From: Holosporaceae bacterium
GTDB lineage: Bacteria > Pseudomonadota > Alphaproteobacteria > UBA3830
Reading direction: 5' to 3'
NCBI GenBank assembly: GCA_031282785.1
Contig: JAITDB010000134.1
Span: 1-9,848, forward strand
DNA length: 9,848 nt
The notes beneath the pieces were generated by a model. The model had not been told where the DNA came from and did no database searches. It worked only from the letters and a program-made list of their open reading frames with translations. Position numbers and translations under genes: made by a program. This document shows, piece by piece, positions 1 to 7,559 of the stretch (the stretch's first letter is position 1; each line of letters opens with the position of its first letter).

Positions 1-619
1 CGTCTCCGCGAATGATGTGCGTGATTCCCATGTCTATGTCGTCCACCACAGACGCAAATGTATAGACGAAGGATCCGTCCGGCTTCACCAGAATGGGGTC
101 GCTCATGCTGCTGAGCGGAACAGATATCTTACCGTGCACCAGATCTGTCCATTCGACCGAGTTTGTATCGTCTAATTTGAAACGCCAATGAGGTTTTACG
201 CCGTTTTCTTCTAGCTTCTTTCTCTGAGCGTCGTCGAGGCGGAGAGACGCTCGATCGTAAACCGGAGGAATCCCGCTCATGGACTGGGTTTTTCGCTTGA
301 GAGCAAGCTCTTCCTTCGTTTCATAGCAGGGGTATACGCGGCCGATGTCCTGCAGATACTTCAGGGCCGAAAAATATTTGTCAATCCTTTCGGACTGGCG
401 AAAAAATTCGTCCCATTCGATGCCAACCCAGCGAAGATCCTCTAACATCAGATCTTCCAGCTCTCTGGAGGAACGCTCCAGGTCCGTGTCGTCGATTCTG
501 AGCACAAAAACGCCGTTGTTTCTGCGCGCAAAAAGATAATTCAATACCGCGATTCTTATGTTTCCGGCATGGAGATACCCGGTCGGAGACGGAGCAAATC
601 TTACTTTTACTTTATTCAT
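1..619 (-). CDS. gltX: Glutamyl-tRNA synthetase, N-terminal part (runs off left edge)
   Basis: This gene charges tRNA with glutamate in the cytoplasm. About 206 residues are visible, starting MNKVKVRFAPSPTGYLHAGN. The class I synthetase ATP-binding signature is at residues 7-20, with HAGN (17-20) in place of the textbook HIGH; alphaproteobacterial GluRS commonly have HVGN or HIGN. Further family landmarks are LRIDDTDLERS near residue 40, PCYET near 97, PPVYDRASLRL near 118, a SDPILVKPDGSFVYTFASVVDD segment and HIIRGD at the window edge. The KMSKS loop and anticodon-binding domain lie outside the window. The start at 619 is five bases after the rne stop, with only a weak GAG ribosome site inside the last rne codons, so translation is probably coupled to rne. 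In bacteria with GatCAB such enzymes are often non-discriminating; this part alone cannot show that. Confidence 0.95.
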   Translation of the reverse strand, partial: MNKVKVRFAPSPTGYLHAGNIRIAVLNYLFARRNNGVFVLRIDDTDLERSSRELEDLMLEDLRWVGIEWDEFFRQSERIDKYFSALKYLQDIGRVYPCYETKEELALKRKTQSMSGIPPVYDRASLRLDDAQRKKLEENGVKPHWRFKLDDTNSVEWTDLVHGKISVPLSSMSDPILVKPDGSFVYTFASVVDDIDMGITHIIRGD

Positions 620-624
620 GGCTA

Positions 625-3549
625 TTACTCAGGTTTTTTGATCAATTTTTTCCACCAGCCGGTTCTACTTTTTTTTTGCGGCGATTTTGCTATATCCTCC
701 GGAACAATTTGGCGTTCAAAATTACGCTCGTAATTAAAATACGATTCCACAAACTGTGTCAATACCTTATGCTTTTCGGAAACCATAAGACCATCACCCG
801 CTATACCTTCTTTTTGGTAATCACTCGAGGCATCGGAAGCAATGGCGATGTTTCTAAGCGAATTTTGTGCGGCGGCGGCAGCGATGGCAGCGGCAGTGGC
901 GATATCTATTTTTTCAGGGATACTCTCGCTTTTAGCTGCTAGGGATGCAGCACGTCGTCTTGATTTCGATCGGTTACCACGACCTTTTTTCTTTTCGGAC
1001 TGTTGCTCTGATGTACTGACTACAACATTAGGTGTGACATCGGCTACGACATTAGGTATTGCAAGATCAGGTGTTATATCAACTGCAGTATCAGGTGTTG
1101 CATTGATTGTTTTGGTTGTTGTATCAGTTGCTGCTACGACATCAGACACTGCATTGATCGTTTGGATCGCTGTATCAGGTGCTGCTGCCACTGCGACATC
1201 AGGCGCCGCGTTGACTGAGGTACGTCGTTTCGATTTCGATCGGTTGCCTCGCCCCTTTTTCTTTTCGAACTGTTGCTTAGAGACATTAGCCGCAGTGCTA
1301 GCGACCGCGTCCGTTACTGCATCAGTTTCTGCGTTGGTTGCTATATTGAATACTGTGTGATCTGCCACATGAGCTGCTGTACCAGAAGATTCCGCTCCTT
1401 TTTTCTTGAGATTTAGAGTAAATACTTTTTTGGATTTGATGTCTGTGTCGTTTGCTATTTGAATGTCTTCCTGGGAAGACAATGCTGCAGATTCTGCATC
1501 TGCGTTAGGAAGCGGAGCATCAATGGAATGGATATTTTTTACACCTCGGCCTCCTCTTCTGCGACGATTTTTCGAAGAACGTCGTGCATCGTTTCCATCC
1601 GACGCCTGCGATTTCGTTGATTGAGTTGATTCATATGACCCAGTTAGCTCAGATGGTCCTGCTGATTCATTTGGTTCGATTATCTCGACTGTACCAATTG
1701 TCTCAATTGTATTGGCTGCGGTCTCTATTTCGGCGGAAATCTGGTCAGAGGTTGAAAATTCTTCGGAATCGAAAATTGTTCTTGCCTCATCTGATCTTTC
1801 CAGAATTTGTTTTTCTGTTTTCGCTTCTGGCACTGGATTTATTGGCACATAGACTGTTCCTCCTGTATAGCGTTTGTTGCTGACGCTATCTTTGCCGTGG
1901 TATGAGCGTTTTTTGATGACGGCTGCAGCGACCTCGGAATCCTCTTCGGAATCGGCACGAACAGACTTTACCACCTGGGTTATTTTGAAATCCGTTGCTG
2001 CAATGCTGGAATCCACGATGAAATTAATTTTCAGGCCTCTTTTTTCTATGCTAGCAATAAACGCTCTTTTATTATTTAGCAGATACAGAGCGACATCCAT
2101 GGAGAGCGTAACGGTTACCTCACACAGATCCATGACAAAGCAAGCTTCTTCTATTTTTCTCAGGATCTGAAGGGCAATAGATTCATTGGACCAAATGGTG
2201 CCGCTGCCGTTGCAATGAGGACAGGTTATCATATTTGCGTCCGCAATGCTGGAGCGCATTCGCTGTCGAGAAAATTCCAGCAGACCAAAGTGACTAATGC
2301 TGCCAACCTGAATTTTCGCCTTGTCTTCTCGCAAGGCATCTCGCAGCGTTCTTTCCACCTGAGCGTTGTTGCGTTTTTCTCCCATATCAATGAAATCCAC
2401 TACGATGAGCCCGGCCAAGTCCCGCAGACGACATTGCCTTGCTACCTCCACTGCTGCTTCAAGATTGGTCTTGAGAGCTGTTCCAGCAATATTTCTTTCG
2501 CGGGTCGATCGTCCGGAATTGACGTCTATGGAAATCAATGCTTCCGTCGTGTTTATTACCAGATATCCGCCGGACGGAAGATCCACTCTGGTAGAATATA
2601 TCTGATTTACTTGCTCGTTTATTTTGTATTTGCTAAAAAGAGGAACTTTCGCATCTGAATACTGTATAATTTTTTTTGAATGGCTAGGCATGAGTTTCTT
2701 AACATAATTTTTGGCAATTTTATAGCCTTCTTCGCCTTCAACTATAATGGATTCGACGTCCCGCGAATATAAATCCCGAATCGCCCTCTTTATAATGTTC
2801 GCCTCTTCGTAAATTAAACACGGAGCCGTCGATTTTAACGTGATATTTCTAATTTCATCCCAAAGTTTTTTGAGATAATCGAAATCCTTTTTTATTTCCA
2901 GTTTTGAGCGTCCAATTCCGGCAGTGCGAATTACAGTGCTGCCGTTTTCAACAGGCAATTCCTCCACGATCGCCTTTAATTTTTCTCGGTCGTCCGGATT
3001 TGCCACCTTCCGAGAAACGCCGCTTCCCTTCGACATATTTGGCATGAGTACACAATACCTTCCTGCCAAAGAAATATATGTCGTCAGGGCAGCTCCTTTG
3101 TTTCCGCGCTCCTCTTTGGTGACCTGCACCAGCATTATCTGACGTTTCTTTATGACTTCCTGTATTTTGTAGCGCCGATAAAATTGATAGCGCAATCGCG
3201 ATATCTCTCGAGGATCAATCTCATCTTCGCCATCGGTGGAATCGTCGGCGCGTGCTGCCATGGCATTCTGAATGCGCTCTTCCAATTCCTCCCGATCTCC
3301 CACCGGAATCTGAAAATAATCATGATGTATTTCGCTAAAACTAAGAAAACCGTGGCGCTCGCCTCCGTAGTCCACAAACGCCGCCTGCAGCGACGGCTCC
3401 ACCCGGACTACTATCGCCAGATATACATTCCCCTTGATCTGCGCCTTGGACGGCGTTTCAAAATCAAATTTATCGAGCTTCTCTCCGTCAATAACGGCAA
3501 CTCGTATCTCTTCCATGTGTGCTGAGTCTATCAGCATTTTTTTTGACAT
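625..3549 (-). CDS. rne: Ribonuclease E, degradosome endonuclease and scaffold
   Basis: This is a 974-residue RNase E/G family endonuclease for mRNA decay and rRNA/tRNA processing. The N-terminal half is the catalytic part. The S1 RNA-binding domain spans about residues 35-165, split by an acidic insert (101-115). The Mg-binding residues are D342 and N344 (IDVNSGR) and D385 (VVDFIDM), matching E. coli D303, N305 and D346. The zinc-link CPHC is at 443-446. The C-terminal half (about 535-974) is low complexity. It has an arginine-rich block (656-669) and two near-identical basic blocks, EKKKGRGNRSKS, at 762-773 and 852-863, separated by an Ala/Thr/Asp/Pro-rich repeat stretch. The tail SRTGWWKK (961-968) carries the GWW motif that binds PNPase in Caulobacter. 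The ATG follows a purine-rich GGGGTAGG, and MSKKMLIDSAH is the typical alphaproteobacterial N-terminus. The gene is divergent from amiC and upstream of gltX. Confidence 0.97.
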   Translation of the reverse strand: MSKKMLIDSAHMEEIRVAVIDGEKLDKFDFETPSKAQIKGNVYLAIVVRVEPSLQAAFVDYGGERHGFLSFSEIHHDYFQIPVGDREELEERIQNAMAARADDSTDGEDEIDPREISRLRYQFYRRYKIQEVIKKRQIMLVQVTKEERGNKGAALTTYISLAGRYCVLMPNMSKGSGVSRKVANPDDREKLKAIVEELPVENGSTVIRTAGIGRSKLEIKKDFDYLKKLWDEIRNITLKSTAPCLIYEEANIIKRAIRDLYSRDVESIIVEGEEGYKIAKNYVKKLMPSHSKKIIQYSDAKVPLFSKYKINEQVNQIYSTRVDLPSGGYLVINTTEALISIDVNSGRSTRERNIAGTALKTNLEAAVEVARQCRLRDLAGLIVVDFIDMGEKRNNAQVERTLRDALREDKAKIQVGSISHFGLLEFSRQRMRSSIADANMITCPHCNGSGTIWSNESIALQILRKIEEACFVMDLCEVTVTLSMDVALYLLNNKRAFIASIEKRGLKINFIVDSSIAATDFKITQVVKSVRADSEEDSEVAAAVIKKRSYHGKDSVSNKRYTGGTVYVPINPVPEAKTEKQILERSDEARTIFDSEEFSTSDQISAEIETAANTIETIGTVEIIEPNESAGPSELTGSYESTQSTKSQASDGNDARRSSKNRRRRGGRGVKNIHSIDAPLPNADAESAALSSQEDIQIANDTDIKSKKVFTLNLKKKGAESSGTAAHVADHTVFNIATNAETDAVTDAVASTAANVSKQQFEKKKGRGNRSKSKRRTSVNAAPDVAVAAAPDTAIQTINAVSDVVAATDTTTKTINATPDTAVDITPDLAIPNVVADVTPNVVVSTSEQQSEKKKGRGNRSKSRRRAASLAAKSESIPEKIDIATAAAIAAAAAQNSLRNIAIASDASSDYQKEGIAGDGLMVSEKHKVLTQFVESYFNYERNFERQIVPEDIAKSPQKKSRTGWWKKLIKKPE

Positions 3550-3804
3550 AACCTACCCCATATACTTTTTGCCCACTGGCAATGGGAACGGCCAAATAAT
3601 GCAGCTTTTTATTAAAATTTTTTGTATTGCGCACAAACAAACTCGCTATACGCGAAAGAAAAAATGCGGTTCTATCCACGATTCTATGCGAAATACCATC
3701 AAAAAAATGCGTCATTAAAACTTTCTCCATTGTGCGTAGACACATAAGCATCACGAAAACACAATCCAAAGCAACAATGTGCACTCGTGTACTAAAATTT
3801 TCCC

Positions 3805-3825
3805 ATTGGAGCACTTTGCTCCAGT
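3805..3825. repeat. Inverted repeat / hairpin in the rne leader region
   Basis: TGGAGC (3807-3812) and GCTCCA (3818-3823) form a perfect 6-bp stem around a 5-base loop. In RNA the stem extends to about 8 bp with a wobble pair and an A-U pair. No T-run follows on either strand, so it does not look like an intrinsic terminator. If rne is transcribed from the AT-rich block at 3826-3900, the hairpin would lie near the 5' end of its leader RNA. Confidence 0.5.
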
Positions 3826-3847
3826 CTAATCAAATACTATAATATTA

Positions 3848-3859
3848 TATGATATCATA
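3848..3859. promoter_or_regulatory. 12-bp palindrome, operator candidate
   Basis: TATGATATCATA is a perfect palindrome in the middle of the divergent spacer. It overlaps a minus-strand TATAAT (3849-3844) and lies about 40 bp upstream of the amiC -10 box. A dimeric regulator site is possible, but AT-rich DNA produces such palindromes by chance. Confidence 0.25.
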
Positions 3860-3899
3860 GATCCATTTAATATACTATATATATATTTGTTGTAAATAC

Positions 3900-3908
3900 T
3901 GTTATAAT
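3900..3908 (+). promoter_or_regulatory. Extended -10 promoter for amiC-mrcA
   Basis: TGTTATAAT fits the extended -10 consensus TGnTATAAT exactly. No good -35 hexamer lies at normal spacing, as expected for an extended -10 promoter. The predicted transcript start near 3915 gives a leader of about 25 bases before the amiC ATG at 3940. It would drive both amiC and mrcA. Confidence 0.5.
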
Positions 3909-3939
3909 CCTGAATGAAATATAAAGATAAAAAGTTTTT

Positions 3940-5019
3940 ATGTTGTTAAGAAGTATAATATTATTCATTACGCTCTGTTTTGCTTGCAATTATGGGTCTG
4001 ACGTCTGCCAGCTCGACAAAATCGCCGAAACGGATATTGCATTCGACTGTACACTCGATGGTGAAAAAACATATCAAAATAATTCAAAATTAAAGAATCC
4101 CATAAAAAAGATATATCTCAAAAAAGAAGATGATAAATATTTTTTCTGTGTAGATTTCATTGATGACATATCTTTTACGCCGCGCATACATCTGCTTCCC
4201 AACGGCGCCAAAGTACTTTTATCTTTTAACGAGGATGTCGATGCTCCCAAAACGAAAAATATAAATCACAGTCTGATAAAAGGATATTTTTTCGAAAAAT
4301 TTGGAGAATCCTCTCTGATGATGGTGTTGGCTCTGAAAGAAAATGTCGTATTTATCGAAAAAGTATACACTCCAAACACCATAAAAATTGGCTTTAGGAT
4401 CAACAAAAAAAGAATAATTGCCATCGACGCCGGACACGGGGGCAAAGATCCTGGCACCCAATGCCTCAACGGAGATTTCGAGAAAAATATCACTCTCGTT
4501 ATGGCCATTGAACTGCGAGAAACTCTGATAAAAAGCGGAAAATACAAGGTGATACTCACTCGCGACAATGATTCGTTCCTCTCCATAGATGATCGCAAGA
4601 AAAAAATCGATCCTACCAAAACGGATCTGCTTATTTCGCTCCATACTGATAGCAACAATGACAAAAATATCCGAGGAATCTCCATATACACTCTGCCCAA
4701 CCTCGATTATCTGACCAAGTTGTCGGAAAAATACGCTGACAACGCCAGTGGCTACTACAAAATTCTCGCGAAATCCAGAAAATTCTCCCATATACTAGCA
4801 GGATACATTCCGAACATGTGCAAAATAAGCAACAGACCCTGCAGAAATGTCGAGTTGAAAATTCTGAAAGTCGATCTGCCAGCGATACTCCTGGAACTCG
4901 GCTGCGTCACCAATAAAACCGATAATTCACTCTTGCATTCCAAAGACTTTAGAGACAAAGCAAATCGTGCTATTTTATATGCTCTGAACGATTTTTTTGA
5001 GAAGGAAGAGAAAAAATAA
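3940..5019 (+). CDS. amiC: N-acetylmuramoyl-L-alanine amidase (Amidase_3)
   Basis: This is a periplasmic zinc amidase that cuts the amide bond between MurNAc and the stem peptide, used in septum splitting and wall turnover. The 359-residue protein begins with a hydrophobic export signal (about residues 1-19). A region of about 140 residues that looks like an AMIN-type targeting domain follows, then the Amidase_3 domain (about 158-355). The zinc ligands are H166 (IAIDAGHGGKDPG), E181 (GDFEKN) and H235 (LISLHTDSNN), and the catalytic glutamate is E319 (ILLELGCVTN). All four are present, so the enzyme looks active. The ribosome site is weak. It is the first gene of a two-gene unit: its TAA is directly followed by the mrcA ATG. 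The rne / amiC / mrcA arrangement is widespread in alphaproteobacteria. The AMIN assignment is weaker than the catalytic one. Confidence 0.93.
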   Translation: MLLRSIILFITLCFACNYGSDVCQLDKIAETDIAFDCTLDGEKTYQNNSKLKNPIKKIYLKKEDDKYFFCVDFIDDISFTPRIHLLPNGAKVLLSFNEDVDAPKTKNINHSLIKGYFFEKFGESSLMMVLALKENVVFIEKVYTPNTIKIGFRINKKRIIAIDAGHGGKDPGTQCLNGDFEKNITLVMAIELRETLIKSGKYKVILTRDNDSFLSIDDRKKKIDPTKTDLLISLHTDSNNDKNIRGISIYTLPNLDYLTKLSEKYADNASGYYKILAKSRKFSHILAGYIPNMCKISNRPCRNVELKILKVDLPAILLELGCVTNKTDNSLLHSKDFRDKANRAILYALNDFFEKEEKK

Positions 5020-7422
5020 ATGTCTCTAAAACGCATAATCGGTCGTTTTTTATATTTTATTGTAATCGTGGCAATTCTAGGAATAGCAGCGCTGCTGGCG
5101 ATTTTGTATTTTTTTTCCGCAGACCTGCCAGATCACACTTTCCTGAAAAAATATGTGCCTAGCGTGGCCAGCAGAGTCTTTTTGGAAGACGGCAGCAAGC
5201 TCTGTGAATATTCCTATGAAAAGCGCTATTTCATTCCCATCGAAAAAATTCCTCAGAATCTCATAAACGCATTTCTTTCGGGAGAAGACAAGCGTTTCTA
5301 CGAGCACACAGGCATAGATTTCCTTGGTACGGCCAGATCCGCTTGGTACAATCTACAACACATGGGATCCGGGAAACGTCCGCAGGGAGCGTCAACCATC
5401 ACACAGCAGGTAGCGCGGATATTCCTGATAAAAAATAACGAGGTATCCTATATCCGCAAAATAAAAGAAGCAATTCTGTCATTTAGGATAGAGCTGGCTC
5501 TGTCCAAGCAGAACATCCTGGAGCTGTATCTTAACCAGATTTATATGGGACTCGGAGCCTACGGAGTGGCCGCTGCAGCCAAGGTCTACTTCAATAAAAC
5601 CGTCGATGAACTCACCATTGCCGAATGCGCCTATCTGGCGGCTCTGGCCAAGGGAGCCAATCTCTATCATCCCATAAAAAACAAGGAGAACGCTCTGCTG
5701 CGAAGAAATTGGCTGATCGGTCGCATGCGAGAAGATCGCGTCATCACCAGAAGGGAAGCCGCCAAAGCTCTGAAAGAAGACCTCGTAATCGTTCCGCCGG
5801 AAGAAATCGCCAACGCCGAGTATCTTGCAGAGGAAATCAGAAAATATCTTATGGAAAAGTTTCCTTCCAGCAGTTTGAACAAAGACGGATTTATTATTCG
5901 CGCGACCATGGACACCCGTCTGCAAAATTTCGCCTATAACGCGCTCCGCAGAGGACTCGAAAAAATCGACAGGACATTCGAATGGAGAGGACCCATCGAA
6001 AAAATTAGCGGCGATAAATCTCCAGGCAGAATAATTGCAAAAATGAAAACCATCGAAGCTCCGGCTGGATCGATGGATTTCCAAAAAGCCTGTATTACTC
6101 AAAATCGTGGAAACAAAATTATTATAATGACCGAAAACGGCGTTAGCGGAAAAATTTCTGACCCCGACGTCAAATGGATAAATAAAAAAGCGAACGTTGG
6201 CGACGTAATTCTGGTATCCAAGACTCCCCAGAAGGACGGCACATTCAATGTGCATCAGGTGCCTCTGATTCAAGGAGGCATCATCGTAATAGAAGTGAAC
6301 ACCGGCAGAATCTTGGCTTTGCAGGGCGGCTACGATTTCTCCATGAGCGAATTCAACAGAGCCACCCAGGCCATGAGACAATGCGGATCCATTTTTAAGC
6401 CGTTTGTGTATTTGGCAGCCTTGGAAAACGGCTTCTCTCCCAATTCCATAATTGACGCTGGATCCGTGGAAGTTGAAATCGGCAACAATAGCATTTGGAG
6501 ACCAAAAAATTACCACGGCACCATCATAGACAAAATAACTTTGCGCCGCGCTCTGGAAAAGTCCGTCAATACTGCCACCATAAGAATCGCCCAGGAAGTC
6601 GGCATGGACAAAATATCCAAGATTGCCGCCAAATTTGGCATTTGCGAGAATATGCCGCCGTATCTGTCGTTTGCGCTGGGAGCGGGCGAGACGACTCTGC
6701 TGAAAATCACTGCTGCTTTCGCCATGATCGCCAACGGCGGAAAATACATAGTTCCAACTCTCGTGGACTACGTCCAGGACAAAAGAGGAAATACCATATA
6801 TCGCATAACAGAAGCAGCTCTAGACAGTCATGTGCCGTTTAATGCAGAATTTCCACCGAAACTCAACGATTCCCGAAAGCAAATAGTAGACGAACAAAGC
6901 ATTTACCAGATCATATCGATGCTGGAAGGAGTCGTGTTGCACGGATCCGGAGCCAGTGTCAGAGTGCTCGGCATACCGGTTGCCGGCAAGACCGGTACCA
7001 GCAACGAAAGTCGCGATACCTGGTTCATCGGATTTACTCCGGACATTGCTGTCGGAGTATTTGTGGCCTTCGACGATCACTCCAAGAGTCTCGGAAGAAA
7101 CGCCACTGGAGCATCGATCGCCGCTCCAATTTTTATAGACTTCATGACGCAGGCAAAAAATATTTTCACTCCAAAACCATTCCGAATTCCTAAAGGCATA
7201 AAACTTCGCAAAATCGATCTGGAAACCGGAGGAACTCCAAAGGGATCCACGTCCATAATGGAGGCTTTCAAGGAAGACGAAATCGATAACAAACCTCCAC
7301 TCCAGAAACTTTCTATCCTGCAGAGACTCCTGGGAGAAAAAAAAGACAATCCTACCTCAGAGAATAATTCCCTGCAAGAAAGCAATACCATAAACACAAA
7401 ATCACTGCTGGGAATATATTAG
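5020..7422 (+). CDS. mrcA: Penicillin-binding protein 1A, bifunctional transglycosylase/transpeptidase
   Basis: This is a class A PBP that polymerises lipid II into glycan strands and cross-links them at the inner membrane. The 800-residue protein has an N-terminal membrane anchor (about 10-32). The GT51 domain (about 55-235) has EDKRFYEHTGID with catalytic E89, GASTITQQVAR (123-133), RKIKEA (146-151) and ELYLNQIYMG (168-177). An OB-like insert spans about 320-415. The transpeptidase domain has SIFK with nucleophile S457, SVN (515-517) and KTGT (657-660). All catalytic motifs are intact. The SxxK context reads QCGSIFKPF, where most relatives have a proline in place of the cysteine. The start is set by the TAAATG junction with amiC and a purine-rich GGAAGAG site upstream. 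The Asn/Ser-rich C-terminus is not conserved. In many alphaproteobacteria prfB follows; here rsmI converges instead, overlapping by 4 bp. Confidence 0.97.
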   Translation: MSLKRIIGRFLYFIVIVAILGIAALLAILYFFSADLPDHTFLKKYVPSVASRVFLEDGSKLCEYSYEKRYFIPIEKIPQNLINAFLSGEDKRFYEHTGIDFLGTARSAWYNLQHMGSGKRPQGASTITQQVARIFLIKNNEVSYIRKIKEAILSFRIELALSKQNILELYLNQIYMGLGAYGVAAAAKVYFNKTVDELTIAECAYLAALAKGANLYHPIKNKENALLRRNWLIGRMREDRVITRREAAKALKEDLVIVPPEEIANAEYLAEEIRKYLMEKFPSSSLNKDGFIIRATMDTRLQNFAYNALRRGLEKIDRTFEWRGPIEKISGDKSPGRIIAKMKTIEAPAGSMDFQKACITQNRGNKIIIMTENGVSGKISDPDVKWINKKANVGDVILVSKTPQKDGTFNVHQVPLIQGGIIVIEVNTGRILALQGGYDFSMSEFNRATQAMRQCGSIFKPFVYLAALENGFSPNSIIDAGSVEVEIGNNSIWRPKNYHGTIIDKITLRRALEKSVNTATIRIAQEVGMDKISKIAAKFGICENMPPYLSFALGAGETTLLKITAAFAMIANGGKYIVPTLVDYVQDKRGNTIYRITEAALDSHVPFNAEFPPKLNDSRKQIVDEQSIYQIISMLEGVVLHGSGASVRVLGIPVAGKTGTSNESRDTWFIGFTPDIAVGVFVAFDDHSKSLGRNATGASIAAPIFIDFMTQAKNIFTPKPFRIPKGIKLRKIDLETGGTPKGSTSIMEAFKEDEIDNKPPLQKLSILQRLLGEKKDNPTSENNSLQESNTINTKSLLGIY

Positions 7423-7559
7423 TTTTTCTTTTTTATTTCCAATGCCTTTTGGTAGAGCGTATTTTTGCTGACTCCACTGGAATCTGCGATTATTTTTACG
7501 GCCTCTTTTAGGGATCTGCGCGCTAATTCTTCCTTCAGCAGAGCGTATATGGCTGTGTT
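7419..7559 (-). pseudogene. rsmI: Out-of-frame C-terminal domain of RsmI
   Basis: Read in the -1 frame relative to the rsmI body, this stretch encodes 46 residues starting NTAIYALLKEELARRSLKE and continuing through GVSKNTLYQKALEIKKKN to a TAA at 7421-7419. This matches the small C-terminal helical domain of RsmI (the SxKxAxxxxA...GxxxxxxY pattern). It is the missing end of the adjacent rsmI gene, detached by a frameshift. The frame is closed upstream by a TAA at 7577-7575, so the break lies between there and the in-frame TGA at 7537-7535. It has no start of its own. Its stop overlaps the last 4 bp of mrcA, a compact convergent junction with no room for a terminator. Confidence 0.8.

Larger units (their letters stand above)
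3550..3939. other. Divergent intergenic region between rne and amiC
   Basis: This 390-bp spacer separates two divergent starts. The rne-proximal 250 bp (about 3550-3800) has mixed composition and would be the rne leader; no convincing gene or tRNA is visible, and short open frames here lack family resemblance. The amiC-proximal 110 bp (about 3825-3939) is very AT-rich and holds TATAAT-like hexamers on both strands (plus 3838-3843, minus 3849-3844), a 12-bp palindrome and an extended -10 box for amiC. A strong short hairpin sits at 3805-3825. rne of E. coli is autoregulated through a long 5' leader; a similar role here is only inferred. Confidence 0.6.

Noticed and set aside
842..1360. 172-residue plus-strand open frame opposite the rne C-terminal region
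   Set aside because: Its sequence is the low-complexity mirror of the rne repeat region and resembles no family; rne on the other strand is certain.
3668..3680. DnaA-box-like TATCCACG in the rne/amiC spacer
   Set aside because: A single imperfect match without a cluster or oriC neighbours does not support an origin.
3488..3814. 108-residue minus-strand open frame upstream of rne
   Set aside because: It overlaps the rne start out of frame, has no good ribosome site or family motif, and fits better as rne leader RNA.
5479..6516. 345-residue minus-strand open frame opposite mrcA
   Set aside because: It lies fully within the conserved PBP1A catalytic region; it has no recognisable motifs and reflects codon bias of the sense gene.
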